Both the position numbers and the translations under genes were made by a program. Positions 27,171 through 36,718 of a stretch of DNA of 64,000 bases are shown piece by piece. The DNA is taken from positions 1,302,001 through 1,366,000 of the forward strand of contig CP019326.1 of NCBI GenBank assembly GCA_001971685.1. Reading direction: 5' to 3'. Positions within the stretch are counted from its first letter, which is position 1. The number at the start of each line of letters is the position of its first letter. Under the pieces are notes generated by a model. It saw nothing but the letters and a program-made list of their open reading frames with translations, ran no database searches and was not told where the DNA came from. Origin of the DNA: Halomonas sp. 1513. Its GTDB lineage: Bacteria; Pseudomonadota; Gammaproteobacteria; Pseudomonadales; Halomonadaceae.

Positions 27171-28409
27171 ATGGCTTGGAATGAGCCTGGTGGTGGCAAC
27201 CAGCACGACCCTTGGAGCGGCGGTGGCCGACGCGGTGGCGGCGGTAACGGCGGCGGTGGGGGTGGTGGCGGCAATAATCAGGGGCCGCCCGACCTCGATG
27301 AGGCGCTGAAGAAATTTCAGGACAAGCTCAATGGCATGCTCGGCGGTGGCCGCGGCAAGCGCGGCGGCGACGGCGGCGGCAATAAGGGGGGCGGCAAGCC
27401 GCGCAATACCTTTGCGCTACCCGGGCTGCTGGTGGTGGTGGCGCTGGCGATCTGGGCGGCCACCGGGTTCTACCTGGTCGACCAGTCGGAGCGCGGCGTG
27501 GTGCTGCGTTTCGGTGAGTACCAGGAAGTGGTCACGCCGGGTCTGCACTGGAACCCGCCGCTGATCGACGACGTGCGCATGGTCAACGTGACCCGCGTGC
27601 GTTCGCTGACCCAGACCCAGTCGATGCTGACCCGCGACGAGAACATCGTCGAGGTCGAGATCTCCGCGCAGTACCAGGTCGCCAGTCCGCGTGACTTCGT
27701 ACTCAATGTGCGTAATCCGGAGCTGTCGATCGAGAACGCCCTGGACTCCGCCCTGCGCCACGTGGTCGGCGGCACCGACATGATCGATATCCTGACCTCG
27801 GGTCGTGAGATCCTCGGTAGCTCTGTCGCCAGCCGTCTGCAGTCCTACCTGGACAGCTACGGTACCGGTATTCGCCTGCAGACCATCAACATCGAGTCGA
27901 CCTCGGCGCCGCAGCCGGTCATCGACGCCTTCGATGACGTGATCCGCGCCCGTGAGGATCGTCAGCGGACGATCAACGAGGGCATGGCCTACGCCAACGC
28001 GATCATCCCGGCCGCCCAGGGTCAGGCCCAGCGCCTGATCGAGCAGGGCCAGGGCTATCGTGAATCGGTAGTGGCCGAAGCCCAGGGTCAGGCCAACCGC
28101 TTCAACTCGCTGCTGACTGAGTACCAGACCTCGCCGCAGATCATGCGCGAGCGCCTCTACCTGGATGCCATCAGCGAAGTGTTCGGCAAGACCAACAAGG
28201 TGCTGATCGATGTCAGCGACAGCAGCCCGCTGATGTACCTGCCCCTCGACCAGTTGCGCTCCGGCAGCAGCGGCCAGGGCGGGCAGCGCTCCAGCGAGTC
28301 GAGTAGCGATGATATCGACCCGCAGGTGATCGAGCGCCTCCGCCAGCAACAGAGCGGCAGCGGTAGCGGTAGCAGCAACAGTGGTATCCGTCGGGAGGGC
28401 CGCCAATGA
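27171..28409 (+). CDS. hflK: FtsH protease regulator HflK
   Basis: The SPFH-domain partner of HflC around the FtsH protease in the inner membrane. It has 412 residues: a glycine-rich cytoplasmic N-terminus (about 1-78), one transmembrane segment (ALPGLLVVVALAIWAATGFYL minus its edge, about 83-102), then the SPFH/band-7 domain and coiled coil, and a Ser/Gly-rich tail. It ends by a four-base overlap with hflC, so the two subunits are coupled. Confidence 0.96.
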   Translation: MAWNEPGGGNQHDPWSGGGRRGGGGNGGGGGGGGNNQGPPDLDEALKKFQDKLNGMLGGGRGKRGGDGGGNKGGGKPRNTFALPGLLVVVALAIWAATGFYLVDQSERGVVLRFGEYQEVVTPGLHWNPPLIDDVRMVNVTRVRSLTQTQSMLTRDENIVEVEISAQYQVASPRDFVLNVRNPELSIENALDSALRHVVGGTDMIDILTSGREILGSSVASRLQSYLDSYGTGIRLQTINIESTSAPQPVIDAFDDVIRAREDRQRTINEGMAYANAIIPAAQGQAQRLIEQGQGYRESVVAEAQGQANRFNSLLTEYQTSPQIMRERLYLDAISEVFGKTNKVLIDVSDSSPLMYLPLDQLRSGSSGQGGQRSSESSSDDIDPQVIERLRQQQSGSGSGSSNSGIRREGRQ

Positions 28410-29296
28410 TTAACAACAAGTCATTGCTCATCGTGGGTGGCCTGGCGGCCGCCGCCTGGCTGGCCAGCAACAGCCTCTACGTGGTCGACGAGACCGAGCG
28501 CGCGGTCAAGCTGCGCTTCGGTGAGGTCATCGAAGAGAACATCCAGCCGGGGCTGCACGTCAAGATCCCCATCACCCAGACGGTGCGCAAGTTCGACACC
28601 CGGGTGCTGACGCTGGATACCGATACCAGCCGCTACCTGACCCTCGAACAGAAGGCGGTGATCGTCGACTCCTACGTCAAGTGGCAGGTGGTCAATCCGA
28701 CCCGCTACTACGAGGCGACCTCCGGTGACGAGATGCAGGCGGTACGCCTGATCCAGCCGCGAGTCGACGAGAGCCTGCGTAACGAGTTCGGTCGCCTGGA
28801 CCTTCAGGAGATCATCGCCGAGCGGCGTGACGACCTGATGATCGGGCCGGCCGAGGAGCTCGACTCGCTGATGCGCGAGGAACTGGGGGTGTCGATTCGC
28901 GATATCCGCATCAAGCGTATCGACCTGCCCGAAGACGTCTCGGCGGCGGTCTTCGACCGCATGCGCTCCGAGCGTGAGCGCGAGGCCCGCGAATGGCGTG
29001 CCCAGGGTCAGGAGGAGGCCGAGCGGATCCGCGCCAACGCCGACCGTCGGCGCCAGGTGCTGCTGGCCCAGGCCACCGAGCGCGCCGAGACGCTGCGCGG
29101 TGAGGGTGATGCCGAAGCCGCCGCGATCTTCTCCGGCGCCTACGAGCAGGATATGGAGTTCTTCACCTTCTATCGCAGTCTCAACGCCTACCGCGAGAGC
29201 TTCGAAGGCGACGGCAACATGCTGGTGCTGGAGCCGACCAGCGACTTCTTCCGCTACCTCAACAGCGCCAACCCGATGGGCGTCGACGAGGAGTGA
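28406..29296 (+). CDS. hflC: FtsH protease regulator HflC
   Basis: The second subunit of the HflKC cage, 296 residues. An N-terminal anchor (about residues 5-22, LLIVGGLAAAAWLASN) is followed by the SPFH domain (ETERAVKLRFGEV, PGLHVKIP) and a charged coiled coil rich in Arg/Glu (about 185-240). The start overlaps hflK (ATGA). It is followed by a GC palindrome and an intrinsic terminator. Confidence 0.96.
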   Translation: MINNKSLLIVGGLAAAAWLASNSLYVVDETERAVKLRFGEVIEENIQPGLHVKIPITQTVRKFDTRVLTLDTDTSRYLTLEQKAVIVDSYVKWQVVNPTRYYEATSGDEMQAVRLIQPRVDESLRNEFGRLDLQEIIAERRDDLMIGPAEELDSLMREELGVSIRDIRIKRIDLPEDVSAAVFDRMRSEREREAREWRAQGQEEAERIRANADRRRQVLLAQATERAETLRGEGDAEAAAIFSGAYEQDMEFFTFYRSLNAYRESFEGDGNMLVLEPTSDFFRYLNSANPMGVDEE

Positions 29297-29303
29297 GCGG
29301 CCG

Positions 29304-29370
29304 GGCCCCGGGGTTCACCCCGGGGCCAAACGTGGTAGAATCCGCAAACCGGGCGTGGCCCGGTTTTTTT
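29304..29370 (+). terminator. GC palindrome plus intrinsic terminator after hflC
   Basis: First a perfect 10-bp palindrome GGCCCCGGGG with TTCA loop (29304-29327), no T run. Then AAACCGGGC (29346-29354) pairing with GCCCGGTTT (29358-29366), loop GTG, followed by seven T (29364-29370): a classic intrinsic terminator. Between them, TGGTAGAAT (29332-29340) looks like an extended -10 box, so a short terminated leader for hisZ is an alternative reading. Confidence 0.8.
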
Positions 29371-29395
29371 GTGCATTCGTGGCAGGACAGGACAC

Positions 29396-30577
29396 ATGAC
29401 CATCGCTGACCGCTGGCTGCTTCCCGACGGCATGGACGAAGTGCTGCCGCCGCAGGCGGCCCGCATGGAGGAGCTGCGCCGTGCGCTGCTCGACCTCTAT
29501 TACCGCTGGGGGTATGACCAGGTAATGCCGCCGCCGGTGGAGTTTCTCGACTCGCTGCTGACCGGCACCGGCACCGACCTCGACCTGCAGACCTTCAAGC
29601 TCACCGACCAGCTCACCGGGCGGATGATGGGCGTCAGCGCCGACGTCACCCCCCAGGTGGCGCGCATGGACGCTCACTCGCTGCGCCGCCAGGGGCCGGT
29701 GCGGCTGTGCTACTGCACCAACGTGCTGCGCGCCAAGGCCGACCAGCATCAGGGCGGGCGCAGCCCGGTGCAGGTCGGCGTCGAGCTGTTCGGTCACGCC
29801 GGCCAGGAGGCCGACCTGGAGATCCTGCGTCTGGCACTGTCGAGCCTGGCGGTGGCCGGCGCCGATGAAATTCACCTGGCACTCGGCCATATCGGCATCT
29901 ACCGTAGTCTGGTGCAGGCCGCTGAACTCGATGCCACCCAGGAGCGAGCGCTGTATGAGGCGCTGGATCTCAAGTCGCCGGGGGACCTCGCGGCGCGGGT
30001 CGCGGAGTGCGTCAGCGACCCGACCCTGGCCGAGATGTTCCTGGCGCTGGCCGAGCTGCACGGCGGCGACGAGGTGCTCGAGGCGGCGCGCGGCGCCTTC
30101 GCCGAGGCGCCGGCCGCGGTCAATGCGGCCCTCGACCAGCTGCTGGCGCTGAGCGCCGGGGTGCGCGCCGAGTATCCCGAGGTCGAGCTCTATTTCGATC
30201 TCGCCGAGCTGCGCGGCTATCAGTACCACACCGGCATGATGTTCGCCGCCTATGTGCCGGGCTACGGCCAGGCGCTGGCCAAGGGCGGGCGCTATGACGA
30301 TACCGGGCGCGCCTTCGGGCGCGCCCGGCCGGCCACCGGGTTCTCCATGGACCTCAAGCTGCTGGCCTCGCTGGCACTGCAGCCGCCGGCCTGCAACGGC
30401 ATCTGGGTGGCGGCCGACGCGGCCGAGCAGCAGGCGGCCACCATCGCCGCACTGCGCGACGCCGGCGAACGGGTGGTGGTGGCCTTGCCGGGGCAGCGCA
30501 CCGGCCCCGAGGCGCATCGCTGCAACCGCCAGCTGACCCGCAGCGGCGACGACTGGCAGGTGTCCCCCCTGGACTGA
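29396..30577 (+). CDS. hisZ: ATP phosphoribosyltransferase regulatory subunit
   Basis: A histidyl-tRNA synthetase-like protein that allows the short-form HisG to work in histidine synthesis. It is 393 residues, with the HisRS core (MDEVLPPQAARMEELRRALLDLY at the N-terminus, broken here by family variation, and SVDVTPQVARMDAHSLR-like motif 2). There is no anticodon-binding domain, and the class II active-site residues needed for aminoacylation are diverged. The ATG at 29396 gives MTIADRWLLPDG, the usual start. hisZ next to purA is common in Pseudomonas and Halomonas; hisG is elsewhere. Confidence 0.94.
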   Translation: MTIADRWLLPDGMDEVLPPQAARMEELRRALLDLYYRWGYDQVMPPPVEFLDSLLTGTGTDLDLQTFKLTDQLTGRMMGVSADVTPQVARMDAHSLRRQGPVRLCYCTNVLRAKADQHQGGRSPVQVGVELFGHAGQEADLEILRLALSSLAVAGADEIHLALGHIGIYRSLVQAAELDATQERALYEALDLKSPGDLAARVAECVSDPTLAEMFLALAELHGGDEVLEAARGAFAEAPAAVNAALDQLLALSAGVRAEYPEVELYFDLAELRGYQYHTGMMFAAYVPGYGQALAKGGRYDDTGRAFGRARPATGFSMDLKLLASLALQPPACNGIWVAADAAEQQAATIAALRDAGERVVVALPGQRTGPEAHRCNRQLTRSGDDWQVSPLD

Positions 30578-31921
<1,344 letters not shown>

Positions 31922-31950
31922 TATTGCCAGTGCCGAGTGCGCGCGACACG

Positions 31951-31980
31951 CAAAGCGCCGCCCCCAGGGGCGGCGCTTTG
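31951..31980. terminator. bidirectional terminator between purA and the exopolysaccharide operon
   Basis: A 14-bp perfect inverted repeat (31951-31964 with 31967-31980, outer bases CAAAGCGCCGCC) lies between the convergent purA and Sel1-repeat genes. The A/T ends give short T runs on both strands. Confidence 0.8.
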
Positions 31981-31999
31981 CGTTGTGGCGGCGCGATGC

Positions 32000-34534
32000 T
32001 TACTGGATCGCCGCCGACAGGTCGCGGCTGCCGATGACGTCTCGTGCACTATCTTCGGTGAGCAGCTGGCGCAGGGTCTGGGAGGCCAGTTGGCTATCGC
32101 CTTCGATCACACCCTCGAGCCAGATCAGCGCCTGCTCGTTGTTGGCGCCCTCCAGGCCGTTGGCCGCCAGGTAGGCTTCGGCCAGCGCCAGGCGCGCACT
32201 TTCATGGCCCTGCTCGGCGGCGGCCAGCAGCAGGTCGCTGCCGCGCTCGGCGTCGTAGGCCAGCACCTCGCCGCGCAGGTACTCGCGGCCCAGCACCGCC
32301 TGGGCGCCGGGGTGGCCGTCGTCCACCGCGTCCTGCAGGTAGTCGAGGCCGCGCTGGGTGTCCTGGGGCAGGCCCTCGTCGCCGTGCAGGTAGGCCTGGC
32401 CGAGGTGCAGGCGCGCGCCGCTATGGCCGGCGTCGGCCGCTTGCGTGAGCAGCTGCATGCCGCGCTCTGGGTCGTCGCCGGAGTCGATCAGCAGTTCGCC
32501 CAGGTCGGCCTGGGCACCGCCGTGGCCGCCGGCCACGGCGCGCTCCAGGTAGTCGCGGGCAGCGGCTTCGTCGCCGGCCTCGAGCTGCAGGCGGCCGAGG
32601 CTCGCCGAGGCACCGGGATGACCGGCGCGGTCGGCGCGCTGCAGCCAGGCGCGGGCCTGGTCGGCGTTGGCCGCCACCCCTTGGCCCTCGAGGTAGGCGC
32701 GGCCGAGATCGGCCATGGCCCCGGGGTGGCCCTCTTCGGCGGCGCTGACCAGCGCTTCGATATCCCCCGCGGCACCCAGGTCGCGCTGGGTGTACATCAG
32801 CGCATCGCCGGCCGATTCGTGGCCGGCATCCTCGGCCTGGCGCAGCCAGTAGGCGGAGCGCTGCAGGTCGCGCTCGACGCCGTCGCCATGGCGATAGGCG
32901 CGGCCCATCACCAGCATGGCGTAATCGTCACCCTGGCGAGCGGCGTCCTCGAGCAGGTCGATGCCCCACTCGGGCTGCAGCTCGCCCTCGATCCCTTCCA
33001 GGTACGCCTCGCCGAGCACTGCCATGGCGGTGGTGTCGCCGGCCTCGATGGCCTCGCGCAGCAGGCGCTCGCCGCGCGACGGGTGATAGTCGAGAGTCTC
33101 GCCCTCCAGGTAGGCCTCGCCGAGCAGCCGCTTGGCGCTGGCCTGGCCCTGGCGTGCCGCCTCGCGCAGCAGTGTCTCGGCCTGGCGCGGGTTGCCGGCC
33201 ACGCCGCGCCCCTCGAGATAGACCTCGCCGAGCTGCATGGTGGCGTAGGGGTGGCCGAGTTCGTGGCCGCGCTGCAGGTAGTCGACGGCCTGCAGCGGCT
33301 GCGAGGGCAGGTGCTCGTCGCTGAGGTAGAGCTCGCCGAGCAGCGCCAGGGCGAAGCCGTCGTCCTGGTCGGCTGCCTGCTCGAGCAGGGCTACGGCCTG
33401 CTGGGGGTCACCGGCGACGCCGTTGCCGTCGAGGTAGGCGCGGGCCAGGCTGACCGCGGCATCGGCCGAGCCGCGCTCGGCGGCGCGTTCGAGCCAGGCG
33501 ATGCCCTGGCCGTCGTGGGCCGAACGCTGCAGCAGGTGGTCGCCGAGCAGCGCCATGGCGTCGACATCGCCGTGGCCGGCGGCGGTCTCCAGCAGGCTGA
33601 TGGCCTGGGCCTCGTCGCCGCTCTCGAGCAGCAGGCGCGCGGCCTGGGTCTGGGCGCCGGGCTCGCCGGACTCCGCCGCCGCCAGCAGCCAGTCGAGGCG
33701 CTGCTGCGGGTCGCCCTCGAGCAGACCATCGTCCCCATGCAGGCGAGCCAAACGCTGCATGGCGCCGGTATCGCCGGCTTCTGCCTCAGCCTGGAGCCCG
33801 GCGGCGGCCTGCTCGGCGTACTGCCGGGAGCGCTCGGGGTCGTCGACCAGCCAGCCGTCGGCGCGATAGGCCTCGGCCAGGGCCAGCTGGGCGCGCTCAT
33901 CGCCACGTTCGGCGGCGCGCTGATAGAGGCGCCGGGCCAGCCGGGGGTCGGCCTGGACGCCGTCGCCGCCCTCGACCATCAGTTCCGCCAGGGTGATCTC
34001 GGCGTCGCGCTCGACCTCTTCGTCGATAGCCTGCCACAGCAAGTAGTAGGCCAGGGCGTCGTTGCGCGCCACGCCGTCACCCTCGAGATAGAGCTTGGCC
34101 AGGTTGAGCGAGGCGTGGCCGCGGGAGGAGGACGGCAGCTCCAGCGCCTCGGCGTAGTGGCGCGCGGCCTCGGCGGTGTCACGCTCGACCCCGAGGCCGT
34201 TCTCGTACATCCGCCCCATGTGGTAGGACGCCGGCGGGAAGCCGAGGTTGATCATCTGGCGCAGCTGATCCTGGGCGCGGGCGTAGTCGCCCTCCTCGAT
34301 GAGCTGCTGGGCGTAGTTGATGCGGCTCCAGTCGTCGCCGCTCATGTCGGCCTCGACGTTACCCTCGAACCAGTGGCTGTACTGTGCGGGCAGGGCGGTG
34401 GCGTGGTTTTCCCCCGGCGGCGTGCCGCCTGAACTGGCGCACCCGGCTAGGCTGACCAGCAGGACCAGGCCGGCACAGGCGGACAGCTGCTGCCGTGAGG
34501 TGACGAAGCGGCGTGAGTCGTGTGGTCGTAGCAT
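32000..34534 (-). CDS. very long Sel1-repeat lipoprotein, AlgK-like
   Basis: An 844-residue protein. A lipobox LAGC puts the lipidated cysteine at residue 32; the +2 residue is Ala, so outer-membrane sorting is expected. From about residue 85 to the end it is a solenoid of roughly twenty Sel1/TPR-like repeats of about 36 residues, with recurring units like GDGVERD, AAERGDERAQLALAEAY and GHPGAMADLGRAYLEGQGV. AlgK, the alginate lipoprotein that binds AlgX and the AlgE porin, has the same plan but about 475 residues and nine to ten repeats. As the last gene of the ugd-alg8-alg44 operon, it is probably the periplasmic scaffold of the export complex. The doubled length and absence of AlgE nearby are unusual. 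A general Sel1 lipoprotein without export role is the alternative. Confidence 0.85.
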   Translation of the reverse strand: MLRPHDSRRFVTSRQQLSACAGLVLLVSLAGCASSGGTPPGENHATALPAQYSHWFEGNVEADMSGDDWSRINYAQQLIEEGDYARAQDQLRQMINLGFPPASYHMGRMYENGLGVERDTAEAARHYAEALELPSSSRGHASLNLAKLYLEGDGVARNDALAYYLLWQAIDEEVERDAEITLAELMVEGGDGVQADPRLARRLYQRAAERGDERAQLALAEAYRADGWLVDDPERSRQYAEQAAAGLQAEAEAGDTGAMQRLARLHGDDGLLEGDPQQRLDWLLAAAESGEPGAQTQAARLLLESGDEAQAISLLETAAGHGDVDAMALLGDHLLQRSAHDGQGIAWLERAAERGSADAAVSLARAYLDGNGVAGDPQQAVALLEQAADQDDGFALALLGELYLSDEHLPSQPLQAVDYLQRGHELGHPYATMQLGEVYLEGRGVAGNPRQAETLLREAARQGQASAKRLLGEAYLEGETLDYHPSRGERLLREAIEAGDTTAMAVLGEAYLEGIEGELQPEWGIDLLEDAARQGDDYAMLVMGRAYRHGDGVERDLQRSAYWLRQAEDAGHESAGDALMYTQRDLGAAGDIEALVSAAEEGHPGAMADLGRAYLEGQGVAANADQARAWLQRADRAGHPGASASLGRLQLEAGDEAAARDYLERAVAGGHGGAQADLGELLIDSGDDPERGMQLLTQAADAGHSGARLHLGQAYLHGDEGLPQDTQRGLDYLQDAVDDGHPGAQAVLGREYLRGEVLAYDAERGSDLLLAAAEQGHESARLALAEAYLAANGLEGANNEQALIWLEGVIEGDSQLASQTLRQLLTEDSARDVIGSRDLSAAIQ

Positions 34535-34568
34535 GGTGGATTCCTTCCCGTGTGAGGTTGGGCGACGC

Positions 34569-35825
34569 TCAGCGTGCCGCCAGGCCGTCGAAACCTTGGG
34601 TGGCCGGGGCGTCGTCGTCGATGATGACCTGCTGCTGCGTCTCGGGTGGCATGACGTAGAGCGTCATGTAGCCACCGGCGCTGCGGTTGTAGAGTGGACG
34701 CAGGTGCGGCAGGAAGTCGGCGATGCGCGGATCGTCGAAGCGGGTCTGGTAGAGCTCCATCCAGACGAAGTACTGCGGGTCCTGGAGGAAGCCGGTGTAC
34801 TGCTCGAGGGGCACGTCCTCGCCGAGGTTGGTCGGGTCGTCAATGGCACGCATGGCGAAATCGACCGCGTCGTGGATGTCGCGACCGTCGATTTCGAGGG
34901 CATGGATGTCGTACCCCTGGCGAGCGACCACCTCCATGATCGGAATCAGGTAGAGCAGGGCGTAGTTCTGGTAGTGGGTGGCGCGACGGCCACGGGCCAC
35001 TTCCAGCGGCAGGGCGCCCTCTTCGGTGAGGTCATGGAGCGCCGAGTAGACGGCGCTGACGCCGACCTGGAACAGCTCGTCGTCCTCCAGCAGCACGCCG
35101 ACCATCGCCGCGTAGAGCGCCCGGCGGTAGAAGTGGTTATTGCAGCAGCTGTTGCCCTCCTCGCCGGGGATGCTGATATGCCGGTCACTGAGGCGCTTGA
35201 GCCACTCTTCGACGTCCGCCTGCTCCTGCTCGCGTCCTTCGACGTGGGGACGTACCACCGAGTAGGCCATGGCCGCGGCGAAGATCATCGACTCGGTGGC
35301 GAACCACGCCTGGGGCTCCATCGATTCGTAGTGGAACTCCATCAGCGCATCGTTGACCGCCCAGCGTTCGAGGAAGCGCACCAGGCAGTCGGCGTAGTAG
35401 TCGTCTCCAGTGGCGACGAAGCTGCCGGCCAGCTGCGACACGCTGTCTTCGAACTGGAACAGCGGCTCCGAGGCGAGCTGCCACTCCTCGGGGTTGGGGT
35501 AGTAGCCCGGTACTCGTAGTCGGGTGGTGATCGGCGGAATGCTCAGCAGCTGCTGGCAACTGGTGCCGGTGGCGAGTTCGTCGAGCTCTTGCAGCAGCAT
35601 GGCGTTATGGGTGTCGTCGAGTAGTGCCATGCGCGCCTCGACGTCGAAATAGCCGGCGTCGCGATCGGTGACGGTGTAGTCGGAGAGATCCAGGGCCTCG
35701 CGCTCGGCAGTGGTCAATGCATGGGCGCTCGATGCCACGACCAGCAGCGCGGCGCCAGCCAGCCCGGCGAGTGCCGAACGTCGAGCGGGGAGCGATAGGG
35801 CGAGAGTCGACAGCATCGGCATCAT
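34569..35825 (-). CDS. AlgL-like polysaccharide lyase (PL5 type)
   Basis: An exported protein of 418 residues; signal peptide to about residue 36 (LLVVASSAHA, then LTTAER). The (alpha/alpha) toroid fold of PL5 alginate lyases is suggested by repeated helical segments. The catalytic quartet is conserved: Asn230-His231 in CCNNHFYRR, and Arg281 with Tyr288 in RATHYQNYA, the same seven-residue spacing as in family PL5. In alginate producers AlgL clears polymer that strays into the periplasm. Here it may do so for a GlcA polymer. Three ATGs stand near an AGGAG box (35825, 35822, 35816), so the exact start is open; the first overlaps the preceding stop. Family is well supported; substrate is not known. 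Confidence 0.85.
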   Translation of the reverse strand: MMPMLSTLALSLPARRSALAGLAGAALLVVASSAHALTTAEREALDLSDYTVTDRDAGYFDVEARMALLDDTHNAMLLQELDELATGTSCQQLLSIPPITTRLRVPGYYPNPEEWQLASEPLFQFEDSVSQLAGSFVATGDDYYADCLVRFLERWAVNDALMEFHYESMEPQAWFATESMIFAAAMAYSVVRPHVEGREQEQADVEEWLKRLSDRHISIPGEEGNSCCNNHFYRRALYAAMVGVLLEDDELFQVGVSAVYSALHDLTEEGALPLEVARGRRATHYQNYALLYLIPIMEVVARQGYDIHALEIDGRDIHDAVDFAMRAIDDPTNLGEDVPLEQYTGFLQDPQYFVWMELYQTRFDDPRIADFLPHLRPLYNRSAGGYMTLYVMPPETQQQVIIDDDAPATQGFDGLAAR

Positions 35826-36718
35826 GCTCCTGGCACATACAGGCGGAAGTCACCGAAGTCGGCGTGCTGGTCGCGGGGCGTGCGCCAACCCTCGCCGTGG
35901 CCGCCGAAGAAGCTCGAGAACATCACTCCCTCGATGCCAACCCGTTCGCTGGTGCGATAGACGATGCCGTGCTGCTCGAGCACCGGCTCGCCGTCGATCC
36001 ACACCCGGGCGACGCCGTCGTCGCGGTCGGGGTGATTGAGCACCACCTCCTGCTCGACGGTGACCCAGCGGTCGGTGGGGAAGTGCCACAGGCCGCGGCC
36101 CACCGAGGCGCCGTGATCCTCGTCCTGATTGACCACGTACTCATAGAGCTCGCCCTGGCCCTGCTCGCGCCACATGAAGCGCATCGAGAAGCCGTTGTCA
36201 CCGTCGGCGGCCTCGCCACCGCTGGGTCCGTCGCCGCCGTAGAGCCCCGGCAGCTTGCCGCCGCGCACGAAGTCGAAGTCCTCGGCGAAGCGCACCTGAT
36301 AGCGCAGGCAGGCGCGGTCGGCGTCGGCGAGGCCGGCGTCTTGGGTATAGAAGCCGGCGCCGCCCTGGCCGCGACCGTTGCCGTCATCGCCGGGGGAGGA
36401 GGTGCCGGCCGGGTAGTGCACGCGCAGCACCGGCTGGTCGAGACCGCTTTCGCCCGGGGCCAGCACCTCGACGTTGTGCTCGGTGCCCCAGTCGCGCTGG
36501 GTATCGAAGCCGCGGCGTACCGCTTGCTTGGGGGTGGTGGCATCGCTGTCCGGGCGGTGGTGGGCGACCTCGCTGTAGCGCGCCGAGCAGCCCTGCGAAG
36601 TCGGAATACTCAAGGCGTCATCGACGTCGTCGGCGGCCAGCGGCAGTGTCGCCATCAGCGCAGTGGCGGCCAGCGCAGCGCCGATGGGCCATGGACGGGG
36701 GGCAAACATCGCCATCAT
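35822..36718 (-). CDS. secreted polysaccharide lyase-like protein (PL14-type jelly roll)
   Basis: A 298-residue exported protein. The signal peptide lies in the first 27 residues (PIGAALAATALMATLPLA). The mature domain has the beta-jelly-roll motifs of PL14-like lyases: CLRYQVRFAEDFDFVRGGKL minus edges, the KLPGLYGG turn, GFSMRFMWR and a Tyr/His-bearing strand before the WVTVEQEVVLN segment. PL14 members cut alginate or beta-1,4-glucuronan. AGGAGAG five bases upstream decides the ATG at 36718; the open frame continues further upstream. The start overlaps the alg44-like stop by one base (TGATG). Assignment to PL14 is by remembered motif resemblance, so a general carbohydrate-active jelly roll is the fallback. 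Confidence 0.68.
   Translation of the reverse strand: MMAMFAPRPWPIGAALAATALMATLPLAADDVDDALSIPTSQGCSARYSEVAHHRPDSDATTPKQAVRRGFDTQRDWGTEHNVEVLAPGESGLDQPVLRVHYPAGTSSPGDDGNGRGQGGAGFYTQDAGLADADRACLRYQVRFAEDFDFVRGGKLPGLYGGDGPSGGEAADGDNGFSMRFMWREQGQGELYEYVVNQDEDHGASVGRGLWHFPTDRWVTVEQEVVLNHPDRDDGVARVWIDGEPVLEQHGIVYRTSERVGIEGVMFSSFFGGHGEGWRTPRDQHADFGDFRLYVPGA

Noticed and set aside
31937..34432. 831-codon plus-strand frame opposite the Sel1 lipoprotein
   Set aside because: Its repeats mirror the Sel1 repeats of the real gene on the other strand. It starts within the purA terminator and lacks a signal or known domain.
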